Below are positions 7,562-15,369 of a stretch of 52,550 nucleotides of DNA, piece by piece. Every line of letters starts with the position of its first letter. The first letter of the stretch is position 1. Source of the DNA: Pseudomonadota bacterium (lineage in GTDB: Bacteria; Pseudomonadota; Gammaproteobacteria; Burkholderiales; Rhodocyclaceae); contig JAGTRY010000015.1 in the NCBI GenBank assembly GCA_018262235.1, forward strand, positions 1-52,550. Reading direction: 5' to 3'. A model generated the notes under the pieces. That model saw only the letters and a list, made by a program, of their open reading frames with translations, was not told the origin of the DNA and searched no databases. A program made the position numbers and the translations under genes.

Positions 7562-8974
7562 GTGTTCATCCGCAACGATTTGTCCGGGTTTTCGTTCATG
7601 CATCTTCGCCTGACTGTGCTTTTGCTTGCTGTGGTGCCTTTACTGCTGGCAATAGCGGCGATTGCGGCCGTGGTACGCATCGAAGCCCGCGCGCTCGCCG
7701 ATGCGGAGACCGAGGCCGTGCTGCCGGTGCTGGCGAGTGCCCGGCGTATCGAGCTGAAAAACTATGTCGACCTGGCTCTCGGAGCGATCGAGCATCTGCA
7801 TGGTCTGGCCGATCAGACTGCCGCGCGTGCCGAAGCATTAAATGTCCTCCACCAGCTGGATTTCGGTGAAGATGGTTACTTCTATGTGTACGACCTGCAT
7901 GGGCTCAACCTCATGCATCCGCGCCAGCTGGAACTGGTCGGGCAGAATCTCTGGGAACTGCGCGACAAGCAGGGTTCGCCCACCATCCAGAATCTGATCA
8001 GGCAGGCCAGGGCGGGTGGGGGTTATGTCGAATTCATGTGGAACCGGCCCTCGACGGCGCGCGAAGAGCGCAAGCTGGGTTATGTCGCGCTCGAACCCAA
8101 ATGGGGCTGGATGATCGGGACTGGCATGTATCTGGACGATCTCGACGCGGCCAGGGGACGGATCGACAAAGCAGCCAGTCATGCCATTTCCGCCACCATG
8201 AGCATCATCGTGGTGATTGCCGGCGCGGCCAGTGTGATTGTTGCCATGTGCGGCTTTGCCCTGAACCTGTCCACCCAGCGCACGGCCGAAGCGCGCTTGC
8301 GTGCCCTGGCGCATCAGGTCGTGCTGTCGCAGGAAACTGAGCGGGCGCGTGTGGCGCGTGAATTGCATGACGGGGTCAGCCAGCTGCTGGTCTCGGTGAA
8401 GTTCATTTTCGAGTCGGTACAGGAACGCATTCGCGGGCGCGTGAATGCGCCGCAGGGCGACAATCCGAATGTTCTCGCCGAGATGACCGACAAGGGGGTG
8501 ACCCGGCTCAACGAGGTTTTGCGGGAAGTCCGGCGGATCTCCCACGACCTGCGCCCGACCGCGCTGGACGATCTGGGCCTGAGTGCAGCGATAGCACAGA
8601 CCCTCAATGAGTTCGGGCAGCGTACGGGGCTGCAGGTCCGCCTCAAGGCCGAGCATAGCCAGCCCCTGCCGGGCCCCGTGGCGACCGCCTTGTTCCGGGT
8701 CGTGCAGGAAGCGCTCAACAACATCGAGCGACACGCGCATGCCAGCGAAGTCACCGTCTCCCTGATGAGCCGGCAGAAGGCGCTGCGCCTGACGATTGCC
8801 GACAATGGACGGGGCTTCGATCCGGAAGCACTGGGCGCGCAACCCCGCGAGGGCTTGGGGCTCACCAGCATGCGCGAGCGGATCGAAACCCTGGGCGGCA
8901 TGTTCATCGCACGCAGCGGGCTGCATGGCACCTGCATTGAAATCGTATTGCCCGGCAGCGCATTGCGTGCCTGA
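7562..8974 (+). CDS. Cache-domain sensor histidine kinase (NarL-type partner)
   Basis: 470 residues from a GTG at 7562 behind AGGA; an ATG at 7598 (residue 13) is the alternative. Order of parts: membrane helix about 15-38; an extracytoplasmic single-cache domain about 45-200 with D-G-Y-F-Y-V-Y-D, L-M-H-P and W-G-W-M-I-G-T-G-M-Y; second membrane helix about 212-235; HisKA_3 dimerisation domain with phospho-acceptor H269 in A-R-E-L-H-D-G-V; and an HATPase domain with E-A-L-N-N-I-E-R-H, D-N-G-R-G-F-D and G-L-G-L-T-S-M-R-E-R. Single-cache sensors of this type bind small carboxylates or amino acids. The response regulator follows after 9 bases. Because the pair is divergent from cstA, sensing of pyruvate or a related acid is a reasonable inference. 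Confidence 0.88.
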   Translation: MFIRNDLSGFSFMHLRLTVLLLAVVPLLLAIAAIAAVVRIEARALADAETEAVLPVLASARRIELKNYVDLALGAIEHLHGLADQTAARAEALNVLHQLDFGEDGYFYVYDLHGLNLMHPRQLELVGQNLWELRDKQGSPTIQNLIRQARAGGGYVEFMWNRPSTAREERKLGYVALEPKWGWMIGTGMYLDDLDAARGRIDKAASHAISATMSIIVVIAGAASVIVAMCGFALNLSTQRTAEARLRALAHQVVLSQETERARVARELHDGVSQLLVSVKFIFESVQERIRGRVNAPQGDNPNVLAEMTDKGVTRLNEVLREVRRISHDLRPTALDDLGLSAAIAQTLNEFGQRTGLQVRLKAEHSQPLPGPVATALFRVVQEALNNIERHAHASEVTVSLMSRQKALRLTIADNGRGFDPEALGAQPREGLGLTSMRERIETLGGMFIARSGLHGTCIEIVLPGSALRA

Positions 8975-8983
8975 GAGGAAAGA

Positions 8984-9610
8984 ATGGATGCTGATGTCAA
9001 ATTGATGCTGGTCGATGACCATCCTCTGGTGCGTGATGGTCTGCGCGTTCGTCTGGAGACCGTGCCCGGGTTCTCCGTGGTGGCCGAAGCCGAGGATGCG
9101 ATCAGCGCCCTGGCCGCGATGTTGCGGATTCAACCTGACGTGGTGTTGATGGACATTGCCATGCGGGGAACCAGCGGCATTGACCTCGCGCGCCAGTTCC
9201 ACGAGCGTTACCCGCAAGTCCAGGTGATCATGCTGACCATGCACGACCAGCCGCAATATGTGGTCGAGGCGTTCCGTGTCGGCGCACGCGGCTATGTGCT
9301 GAAAGACAGTCCGGCTCAGGAAATCGTGGCCGCCGTGCATGCCGTGATGGCGGGCAAACGCTACTACTCGGCGGGTGTCGCCGATGCGCTGGCGGCGGGC
9401 GCCAGCCCTGCGCCCTTGCTTACCCAGCGTGAGCAGGAGGTTCTCAAATTGATCGCCGAAGGGCTTTCCAGCAAGGAAATCGCCTCGCGGCTGGATCTCT
9501 CGGTACGTACCGTCGAAACTCATCGCCTCAACATCAAGCGCAAGTGCGAGCTGGAAGGCTCGTCAGCGTTGGTCAAATTCGCGGTGGAACGCAAATGGAC
9601 CGGCTTGTGA
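8984..9610 (+). CDS. NarL/FixJ-family response regulator (LuxR-type HTH)
   Basis: 208 residues, starting 9 bases after the kinase stop with a GAGAGGAAAG ribosome-binding site. The receiver domain (about 5-120) shows the acidic pair D11-D12, the phospho-acceptor D57 in V-L-M-D-I-A-M, T/S in M-L-T-M-H and K in Y-V-L-K-D-S. A LuxR-type helix-turn-helix spans about 142-205 (L-T-Q-R-E-Q-E-V-L-K-L-I-A-E-G, then S-S-K-E-I-A and S-V-R-T-V-E-T-H). It is the cognate regulator of the preceding kinase. Likely targets are the divergent cstA operon and its own operon; this is inferred from position. Confidence 0.92.
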   Translation: MDADVKLMLVDDHPLVRDGLRVRLETVPGFSVVAEAEDAISALAAMLRIQPDVVLMDIAMRGTSGIDLARQFHERYPQVQVIMLTMHDQPQYVVEAFRVGARGYVLKDSPAQEIVAAVHAVMAGKRYYSAGVADALAAGASPAPLLTQREQEVLKLIAEGLSSKEIASRLDLSVRTVETHRLNIKRKCELEGSSALVKFAVERKWTGL

Positions 9611-9622
9611 TGCCCTCGGTGC

Positions 9623-10000
9623 TCATTTGACGCGACAACGCGCCGCCATCAATGGGCTGCGCTGGCCCGAGTTCTGATCCACCAGCCAGCATTTTCCGTC
9701 ACGGGAAACCAGCCCGATACGGTGAGGCTTCTCAAGATTGCGTCCCTGGATCAGTTCCCCGTTGTTGTCGGTCTGAGGTTTGCGCTCGATGAACAGTTCG
9801 CTGTCCCGGGTGAAGTCCTGCATGGATAGTGCCACGCTGGCGAAACCGGTCAGCCGGGCAATCGCGGCACTCAGCTCCTGCTGGACTTCAGGCCCGGGGT
9901 TGGTCAGCAGGGCCGCCTGATCTGTTTGTGCTGCACTCATCGTGCATGCCCCGGTCAACAGCGCGATGACCAGGGGCCCAGGCGGCCGGAGCATTCTCAT
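9623..10000 (-). CDS. Small secreted protein of unknown function, coupled to the S41 protease
   Basis: 125 residues. Its ATG (9998-10000) overlaps the TGA of the upstream protease gene (ATGA), so it should be translated by reinitiation. The N-terminus is a signal peptide of about 24 residues, hydrophobic around P-L-V-I-A-L-L-T-G-A, with a Cys in L-L-T-G-A-C that is not a good lipobox because the -3 residue is T. Cleavage after A-A near residue 24 is also possible. The mature part has two more Cys residues (G-K-C-W-L-V-D and A-R-C-R-V-K) that could form a disulfide. I do not recognise the family. Coupling suggests a function with the S41 protease, perhaps as inhibitor, partner or substrate. 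Confidence 0.65.
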   Translation of the reverse strand: MRMLRPPGPLVIALLTGACTMSAAQTDQAALLTNPGPEVQQELSAAIARLTGFASVALSMQDFTRDSELFIERKPQTDNNGELIQGRNLEKPHRIGLVSRDGKCWLVDQNSGQRSPLMAARCRVK

Positions 10001-11442
10001 AGATGCGGTTTGCGGGTGATGATGCGCATCTCCTGGCTCGCCGGGCGGACGATGCTCGACTGCAGCGGCGCGCCAGTAGTGAAACTGAAGCGGGATGTCG
10101 TTGTCGGGCAAGTCCCTGTCTGCCGGTAAGTCAGCGCCGTTTGCAGCATGGTTTCGGCCGTATCGCCGAGTTCATGGGTGAAGTCATCTGCTGCACTGCA
10201 GGTGGGAGAGAACCCATCGGCATAGTCGCCATAGCCTTTCTCGTTGACGCCCTTGAACTGGATGGCGAAATAGGTGTACCCGCAATTGTCTTGCGGGACG
10301 AATCCATACGGTTTGCCGCGGGTGGTATCGCCGATCAGATCGACGGTGACATCCACGCCGCGCAGGCCATTGATGATGGCTTCGCTGGCCGATGCCGTGT
10401 TCTGGGTAACCAGCAGACTGACATGCTTGAGCCCGAGATATGGCAGGGTTTGGTCTGCTGTGCCGGTGGCATAGAACGGGAAGATTTCGTTTTGTGCGGT
10501 CAGCTTGTCGTTGAAGATGAGTTTCTCGAAAATCTTGTTGTCCGTGTTGCTCGGTCCCGCAATCATGTAGGCCAGCTCGCTGGCGATATACAGGAGCCCT
10601 CCGCCGTTATAGCGCAAGTCGATCACCAGATCCGTCACGTTGGCGGCTTTCAGCTGGTTGATCGCGGCGATCAGCTCGGCTTCGGATTTTGCAATGTGGG
10701 TATCGAAGATGAAATAGCCGACCGTTCCGCTGGTGCTGGTTATGGTTTTCACGTTTTGTACCGTGACGGTGGTGATGGTCGCGGGCGTCAGACTGATCTC
10801 GGCATTGCCATTCAGGCCAAATCCGTGGGTACTGACGGTGGTCGGGAATAAACCTGCGTTCAGGACCGCGACTCCCGCCTCTGTACCGTCATTGACGAAA
10901 TCAACGCCATCGACCGAGGTGAGCTTGTCGCCGCGCTTGATCCCCGCCAGCGCAGCCGGAGAGCCTGGCGCAACCTGCGCCACGATCCAACTGCGTGGTG
11001 GCACGCTGGCCTGTGCCGCCCATTTGATGCCGTAATCTTGCGTGATGCCGGAGGAGGAGGCGTTCCAGGATTCGGTTGTTTGTGACCAGTGGAATTGGTC
11101 GACGTCTTTGCCGGAACTGGTTTTTGCCGTGGTTTTCAGGACATCGAAATAGCTTTGCGGTGTCGCATAATTTGCGGCAACAACATTGGGAACGTCTCTG
11201 TACCAGAGATAGGTCTCGTCAATGAAAGAGCGCAAAAAGGTCTTTTCGTTCTCGGTCGTGCCCTGACGATCCGCCGTATTGGCGCGTGGGCTGGCGCACA
11301 GATTGGCATAGGTGCTCGAAGGCGGGAAGGTCGTGCGCCCGGGCAGGGTGCTGGTCGCGACGCCATTGCTGCTACCGCCTCCGCCACCGCCCCCGCACGC
11401 TGCGAGAAAGCACACCAGTCCTAGTGAAATGATCTTTTTCAT
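9997..11442 (-). CDS. S41-family (C-terminal processing) peptidase, lipoprotein with PDZ domain
   Basis: 481 residues from the ATG at 11442; the frame opens earlier but this start gives a clean lipoprotein signal peptide ending F-L-A-A-C (C16), followed by a run of seven glycines acting as a tether. A PDZ domain lies around 145-185 (V-A-P-G-S-P-A-A-L-A-G-I-K-R-G-D-K-L). The S41 core shows D-L-R-Y-N-G-G-G, the presumed catalytic Ser in T-A-S-A-S-E-A-I-I-N-G-L and the Lys-containing T-T-R-G-K-P-Y-G. It is probably anchored in the outer membrane facing the periplasm. The ribosome-binding site is weak. The small gene behind it overlaps by 4 bases. The natural substrate is unknown. Confidence 0.88.
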   Translation of the reverse strand: MKKIISLGLVCFLAACGGGGGGGSSNGVATSTLPGRTTFPPSSTYANLCASPRANTADRQGTTENEKTFLRSFIDETYLWYRDVPNVVAANYATPQSYFDVLKTTAKTSSGKDVDQFHWSQTTESWNASSSGITQDYGIKWAAQASVPPRSWIVAQVAPGSPAALAGIKRGDKLTSVDGVDFVNDGTEAGVAVLNAGLFPTTVSTHGFGLNGNAEISLTPATITTVTVQNVKTITSTSGTVGYFIFDTHIAKSEAELIAAINQLKAANVTDLVIDLRYNGGGLLYIASELAYMIAGPSNTDNKIFEKLIFNDKLTAQNEIFPFYATGTADQTLPYLGLKHVSLLVTQNTASASEAIINGLRGVDVTVDLIGDTTRGKPYGFVPQDNCGYTYFAIQFKGVNEKGYGDYADGFSPTCSAADDFTHELGDTAETMLQTALTYRQTGTCPTTTSRFSFTTGAPLQSSIVRPASQEMRIITRKPHL

Positions 11443-11505
11443 CGTGGTTTTTTCAAGAAGTCGAGCCGGGAATCGGCGCACGCATCATGTGGAAGATGAC
11501 AGATG

Positions 11506-11530
11506 GCCGGAAATCATTTTGCATTCCGGC
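11506..11530. repeat. Inverted repeat upstream of the S41 protease gene
   Basis: GCCGGAA (11506-11512) and TTCCGGC (11524-11530) form a perfect 7-bp inverted repeat around an 11-base AT-rich spacer, about 65-90 bases ahead of the protease start. It could be an operator or a hairpin in the leader or dacB trailer. Nothing else is recognisable in 11443-11601. Confidence 0.35.
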
Positions 11531-11601
11531 TAGCATCATACGCCATCATCATGAATGGTGTAAGGTGGTTGTTGGCGAGGGCATTAAACAGATCGGTGTT
11601 T

Positions 11602-11626
11602 CCGGGGGCAAAGCAGAATGCCCCGG
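11602..11626 (-). terminator. Hairpin downstream of dacB, possible terminator
   Basis: CCGGGG (11602-11607) pairs with CCCCGG (11621-11626), with a one-base bulge and two further pairs, 10 bases beyond the dacB stop. No U-tract follows in the leftward direction, so termination is uncertain. Confidence 0.4.
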
Positions 11627-11635
11627 GGGGTGGCG

Positions 11636-13057
11636 CTACAGGCCATAGATCCAGCGCAGAACGGCGTCTACTACGGTTTCTGCAGCAGGCGCCCTGGGGT
11701 GGTTGAGGATCACGGCAAAGGCTTGCCATTCGCCTTTGGCATCCAGCACGTAACCGGCCGCGCTCTTTACGCCATCCAGGGTGCCGGTCTTCACATAGCC
11801 ACGGCCGGCCATAGGCGTGTCAACGAGGCGTGCCCGCATGGTGCCGTCGCGACCGATCACCGGCAGACCCATGACATATTCCGGCATGCGGGGGCTGTGC
11901 CAGGCGGTGCGCAGAAGCGTGCCGAGCTGTGCTGCGGTCGTACGCTCGATGCGCGAGAGACCGCTACCGTTTTCGAAAATCCACTGCGTTGCGTCCAGCC
12001 CTTGTGCCGGCATCCAGGCCTGCAGGCGGGTGATGCTTTTTTCGCTGGACTGTGCTGCTCCGTCGGCACCAAGCGCCAGGAAGATCTGGCGGGCCATGAC
12101 GTTGTTGGACCACTTGTTCATGTCGCGCAGCACTTCGGGCAGGCTGGGGGATTCCCAGCTGGAGAACGCGGTGAGTGGCGCCGTGGCGTTGCCCCGCACG
12201 ACTTCCCCGGCCCAGCTGCCGCCAATCTCCTGCCATTGTGCGCGGATCACCAGGCCGGCCCAGCGCAGGCTGTCATCGATTTTCAGATTGAGCTGGCGCT
12301 CGCCACAACTGCCCGCCAGTCGTCCTTCCAGGGTCAGCACCAGTCCAGCGGTTTTGCCATTGCCTTCCGGGACGAATGTGCCACGCAAGCCGGAACGCCA
12401 GTCGCCACAAGCGCCCGGCATGCTTTTGAGATGATTGACGATGCGTAGCGGCGCGGCGGGCGTGAGCACGCTCGCCTCGACCGGTGCATTGGCTACACCG
12501 GGATTGAGGCGCAGGCTGAGTGCGCCGAAATTGATCAGGAAAGCATCTGGCTGGGCGTTGTAGGCACGGTGCTGGGCTTCATCGAACGGCGCATTCAGCG
12601 GGGCTTGGGCAAACAGGCCGGAATCGATGACGATGTTGCCGCGGATCTCGCGCAGCCCACGCGTGCGCCAGTCGCGCAGCCACTGGCCAAGCCGGTCCCA
12701 GGTCAATGCAGGGTCGCCGCTGCCGACGATGACAAGATCACCATCAAGCACACCATCGATCAGCTGGCCACGCAGGTAGGCATCGGTTTTCCAGGTCCAG
12801 GCCGGGCCGAATTGATCAAGCGCTGCGTAACTGGTGATCAACTTCATCACCGAAGCTGGATTCATCAACTGTCTGGGATTGTGTTGCAGCGAGGGCTCCC
12901 CGCCGGATGCCGGACCGACCCACAGACTGACCGCATCGGCCGGTAGTCCGGCTTCGCGGACCGCGCGGGTGATGGGGTCGGGCAAGGAGGCTTGCGCACG
13001 GATGGCCAGGCAGGCCAGGCAGGCCAGGGCAAGGCGGCGGAGAAAGTGTTTTGGCAT
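11636..13057 (-). CDS. dacB: D-alanyl-D-alanine carboxypeptidase/endopeptidase (PBP4, S13 family)
   Basis: 473 residues from the ATG at 13057, with a cleavable signal peptide (residues about 1-23, ending A-Q-A). The three penicillin-binding motifs are present: S69-V-M-K72 in N-P-A-S-V-M-K, S-N-N in K-W-S-N-N-V-M-A-R, and K-T-G-T-L near the C-terminus. The long insertion between the first two motifs is characteristic of S13 enzymes, which trim or cut peptidoglycan cross-links in the periplasm. Length matches the family (E. coli DacB 477). The gene stands alone on the minus strand. A TACAAT hexamer sits only 6 bases before the ATG and no ribosome-binding site is visible, so the transcript may be leaderless. 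Confidence 0.93.
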   Translation of the reverse strand: MPKHFLRRLALACLACLAIRAQASLPDPITRAVREAGLPADAVSLWVGPASGGEPSLQHNPRQLMNPASVMKLITSYAALDQFGPAWTWKTDAYLRGQLIDGVLDGDLVIVGSGDPALTWDRLGQWLRDWRTRGLREIRGNIVIDSGLFAQAPLNAPFDEAQHRAYNAQPDAFLINFGALSLRLNPGVANAPVEASVLTPAAPLRIVNHLKSMPGACGDWRSGLRGTFVPEGNGKTAGLVLTLEGRLAGSCGERQLNLKIDDSLRWAGLVIRAQWQEIGGSWAGEVVRGNATAPLTAFSSWESPSLPEVLRDMNKWSNNVMARQIFLALGADGAAQSSEKSITRLQAWMPAQGLDATQWIFENGSGLSRIERTTAAQLGTLLRTAWHSPRMPEYVMGLPVIGRDGTMRARLVDTPMAGRGYVKTGTLDGVKSAAGYVLDAKGEWQAFAVILNHPRAPAAETVVDAVLRWIYGL

Positions 13058-13063
13058 GGGCGG

Positions 13064-13069
13064 ATTGTA
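13064..13069 (-). promoter_or_regulatory. Possible -10 element of dacB
   Basis: TACAAT on the minus strand, ending 6 bases before the chosen dacB ATG. Transcription would begin at or next to the A of the start codon. No convincing -35 hexamer is found at 16-18 bases, so confidence is low. Confidence 0.25.
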
Positions 13070-13131
13070 GCCGCACCGGTGCTGCGACGCGTCTGCACTG
13101 CGTCGTTTCACATCGCAGGGATGTATCTGGG

Positions 13132-13320
13132 TCAGGTCTTGTTCAGGAAAACACCCAGAACTGACAAGCCTTGCTGGAGCAGATCAGAGGCTTCGCCGTT
13201 CGGCGTGATCGGGTCGATCAATTTCTGCTGCAAACCGGGCAGACTGTCCTGACCGCGCAGGAGCGTACTGGCTATCTGCAGCAGCGGGTTGTCGCCGCCT
13301 TGATCATCGTGCGTTGGGAT
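13132..13320 (-). pseudogene. Decayed YidB/DUF937 family gene
   Basis: The 336-base gap between dacB and rpiA contains a leftward reading frame whose recognisable part begins near 13315. Its first half, N-P-L-L-Q-I-A-S-T-L-L (from 13290), resembles the N-terminal region of DUF937/YidB proteins. Its end, K-L-I-D-P-I-T-P-N-G-E-A-S-D-L-L-Q-Q-G-L, resembles their extreme C-terminus (family pattern: L-I-D-x-L-T-P-x-G, then a final helix). The middle of about 60-80 residues is absent. There is no proper start: the only ATG in frame (13395) overlaps the rpiA start. I read this as an internally deleted remnant; the family match is from memory of the pattern, not a search. Confidence 0.45.
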
Positions 13321-13331
13321 TGAACGGGAAG

Positions 13332-13362
13332 GTGACTGGTTTGTGGCCAGCTCTACTACAAT
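13332..13362 (+). promoter_or_regulatory. Candidate rpiA promoter
   Basis: TACAAT (13357-13362) lies 31 bases before the rpiA ATG. The only -35-like hexamer is GTGACT (13332-13337), 19 bases away, so the -10 is better supported than the -35. Confidence 0.3.
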
Positions 13363-13393
13363 GCGCACGATACACACTGCAAGCGGCCGAATC

Positions 13394-14056
13394 ATGAATC
13401 AAGACACTCTGAAACAATCTGTGGCGCAAGCAGCGCTGGCGTATGTCCCTGAAGGTGAAATCATCGGTGTGGGGACCGGCTCCACCGCCAATTTCTTCAT
13501 CGATGGGCTGGCAGGCATGCGGGAGCGGATCCTGGGCGCCGTGGCGAGTTCCGAAGCCAGCGCCAGACGCCTGGCTGCACACGGCATCCGCCTGTTTGAT
13601 CTGAACGAGGTCGAGTCCATGTCGGTCTATGTGGACGGCGCCGACGAAATCGATGGCAATTTCTGCATGATCAAGGGGGGGGGCGCGGCGCTGACGCGCG
13701 AAAAAATCGTCTCGACCGTTGCCAGGCGCTTTGTATGCATTGCGGATGTGTCGAAGAAAGTGCCGGTGCTGGGGAAGTTTCCGCTGCCGGTCGAGGTGAT
13801 CCCTCTGGCGCGTGCTCAGGTCGCGCGTGCCTTGAGCGCACTGGGTGGTCGTCCGGTCTGGCGGGAAGGTGTTGTGACGGACAACGGGAACATCATTCTT
13901 GATGTACACGGTCTGGCAATTACCGAACCGGCCCGGCTTGAAACCCAGATCAACCAGATCGTCGGGGTGGTGACCAATGGCTTGTTTGCGGTGCGGCCTG
14001 CCGAGGTGCTGCTGCTAGGGACGCCTGACGGGGTTCAGGTCTTTGAGCGCGACTGA
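13394..14056 (+). CDS. rpiA: Ribose-5-phosphate isomerase A
   Basis: 220 residues from the ATG at 13394 (E. coli RpiA 219). It interconverts ribose-5-phosphate and ribulose-5-phosphate in the non-oxidative pentose phosphate pathway, in the cytosol. Conserved stretches are G-V-G-T-G-S-T-A (near 26-33), the D-G-A-D-E motif with catalytic acid, [11 protein letters not shown] and the C-terminal G-V-V-T-N-G-L-F. The K-G-G-G codons contain a run of nine G (13675-13683), prone to slippage, but the frame is intact. The ribosome-binding site is weak. phoU follows after 66 bases. Confidence 0.96.
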   Translation: MNQDTLKQSVAQAALAYVPEGEIIGVGTGSTANFFIDGLAGMRERILGAVASSEASARRLAAHGIRLFDLNEVESMSVYVDGADEIDGNFCMIKGGGAALTREKIVSTVARRFVCIADVSKKVPVLGKFPLPVEVIPLARAQVARALSALGGRPVWREGVVTDNGNIILDVHGLAITEPARLETQINQIVGVVTNGLFAVRPAEVLLLGTPDGVQVFERD

Positions 14057-14122
14057 AATATTTGTTTCATGTAGCGGGCCGATAATGCACGGTTGGCGTC
14101 GACGGAATCAGGAGATGGAATC

Positions 14123-14827
14123 ATGAGCGAACACACTACGCGGCAGTATGACGTTGAGCTGGATGACATGCGCACCCGCGTATTGCAGATGGGTGGTTAT
14201 GTCGAACTGCAGGTGGTCAAGGCGATGGAAGGTTTGCTTGAGGGCGACATTTCCGTGATCGAGCGGGTCATCGAGAATGACAAGCGGGTCAACGAGCTGG
14301 AGCTGGAGCTGGATGAAGCGTGTGCCCAGATCATTGCCCGCCGCCAGCCTGCTGCCAAGGATCTGCGCGCGATCGTCAGTGTTTCCAAGGCGGTGACGGA
14401 TCTGGAACGGATCGGCGACGAAGCCAAGAAGATCGCCAAGGTGGCGCGCCTGCTGCATGAGCATGAACCGTCTGGACGGCCGCGCGTGCAGCTCAAGCAT
14501 CTCGGTTCCCTGGCGGTCGAGCAGTTACGCAAGGCACTGGACGGAATGGCGCGCCTGGATGTGGACTCGGCTGCCGAAGTGGTGAAGGAAGATCGCGAGC
14601 TCGACAACGAGTTCAAGTCCGTGATGCGTCAGCTGATCACCTACATGATGGAAGATCCACGCACCATCTCGCGCGGGATCGACATCCTGTTTGCGGCCAA
14701 GGCGCTGGAACGGATCGGGGACCACGCCAAGAACATTGCCGAGTACACCATCTTCCTGGTGCGTGGGCGCGATGTACGCCATATCGGCGTGAGCGAAGTC
14801 ATGAAGGAAGTCGGTTACCGGGAATAA
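14123..14827 (+). CDS. phoU: Phosphate signalling protein PhoU
   Basis: 234 residues, ATG at 14123 behind AGGAGATG. Two PhoU helical-bundle repeats are visible, each with an E-R-I-G-D-x-A-K-x-I motif (L-E-R-I-G-D-E-A-K-K-I at about 103 and L-E-R-I-G-D-H-A-K-N-I at about 203). PhoU links the Pst phosphate transporter to the PhoR kinase and restrains phosphate uptake and Pho regulon expression. No pst or phoBR genes are in the window, so here it stands apart from the operon it usually closes. A GATAAT at 14081-14086 could be its -10, without a clear -35. Confidence 0.95.
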   Translation: MSEHTTRQYDVELDDMRTRVLQMGGYVELQVVKAMEGLLEGDISVIERVIENDKRVNELELELDEACAQIIARRQPAAKDLRAIVSVSKAVTDLERIGDEAKKIAKVARLLHEHEPSGRPRVQLKHLGSLAVEQLRKALDGMARLDVDSAAEVVKEDRELDNEFKSVMRQLITYMMEDPRTISRGIDILFAAKALERIGDHAKNIAEYTIFLVRGRDVRHIGVSEVMKEVGYRE

Positions 14828-14845
14828 GCCGGCATTTCCGGTGCG

Positions 14846-14867
14846 AAGGGCGGCGCTTGCCGCCCTT
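14846..14867. terminator. Hairpin between convergent phoU and folA
   Basis: AAGGGCGGC (14846-14854) and GCCGCCCTT (14859-14867) form a perfect 9-bp stem with a 4-base loop between the two stop codons. It is placed to end both transcripts, although the T-tracts are short. Confidence 0.6.
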
Positions 14868-14868
14868 G

Positions 14869-15369
14869 TCATGTCAGGCGCCGGTATTCGACCACGTCAA
14901 AGGCGAACTGATTCTTGTCGCTGGCCTGAAAGTGTTCGCGACTGCATGCCCGGAAGCCCGCGGGATCGAAGGCCGGAAAACGCACGTCGCCTTCGAGTTC
15001 CGTATCGACCTCGGTGATCCACAACACATCCGCCAGTGCCAGGGCTTGCGCATAGATCTGTGCGCCACCGATCACGAAGACCTTTTCAGTGCCCTGGCAG
15101 GCCGCCACGGCGTCTGCCAATGAATGGACGACCTCGATGCCCGGCGCCTGGTAGTCCGCCTGACGACTGACCACGATGTGGCGGCGTCCCGGCAATGGGC
15201 GTCCAAGCGATTCCCAGGTCTTGCGACCCATGATCATCGGGCTGCCCAGCGTGCGCTGCTTGAACAGTTGCAGATCGTCGCGCAGGCGCCAGGGCAGGGC
15301 GTTGTCGCGGCCAATCACGCCGTTGCGGGCACGGGCAACAATTACCGCGATCTCGGGTTTGGCGCTCAT
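14869..15369 (-). CDS. folA: Dihydrofolate reductase
   Basis: 166 residues. It reduces dihydrofolate to tetrahydrofolate with NADPH, recycling the folate oxidised by thymidylate synthase. Visible motifs: [12 protein letters not shown] (substrate loop), the acidic D-D after it, [16 protein letters not shown] (NADPH site) and V-I-G-G-A-Q-I-Y. Its ATG overlaps the TGA of thyA by 4 bases, a coupling that fits the shared pathway. Confidence 0.96.
   Translation of the reverse strand: MSAKPEIAVIVARARNGVIGRDNALPWRLRDDLQLFKQRTLGSPMIMGRKTWESLGRPLPGRRHIVVSRQADYQAPGIEVVHSLADAVAACQGTEKVFVIGGAQIYAQALALADVLWITEVDTELEGDVRFPAFDPAGFRACSREHFQASDKNQFAFDVVEYRRLT

Noticed and set aside
13132-13395. The full 87-residue frame as an intact small gene
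   Set aside because: Its ATG coincides with the rpiA start on the other strand and the first 25-30 residues are the rpiA promoter; only the later part resembles a protein family.
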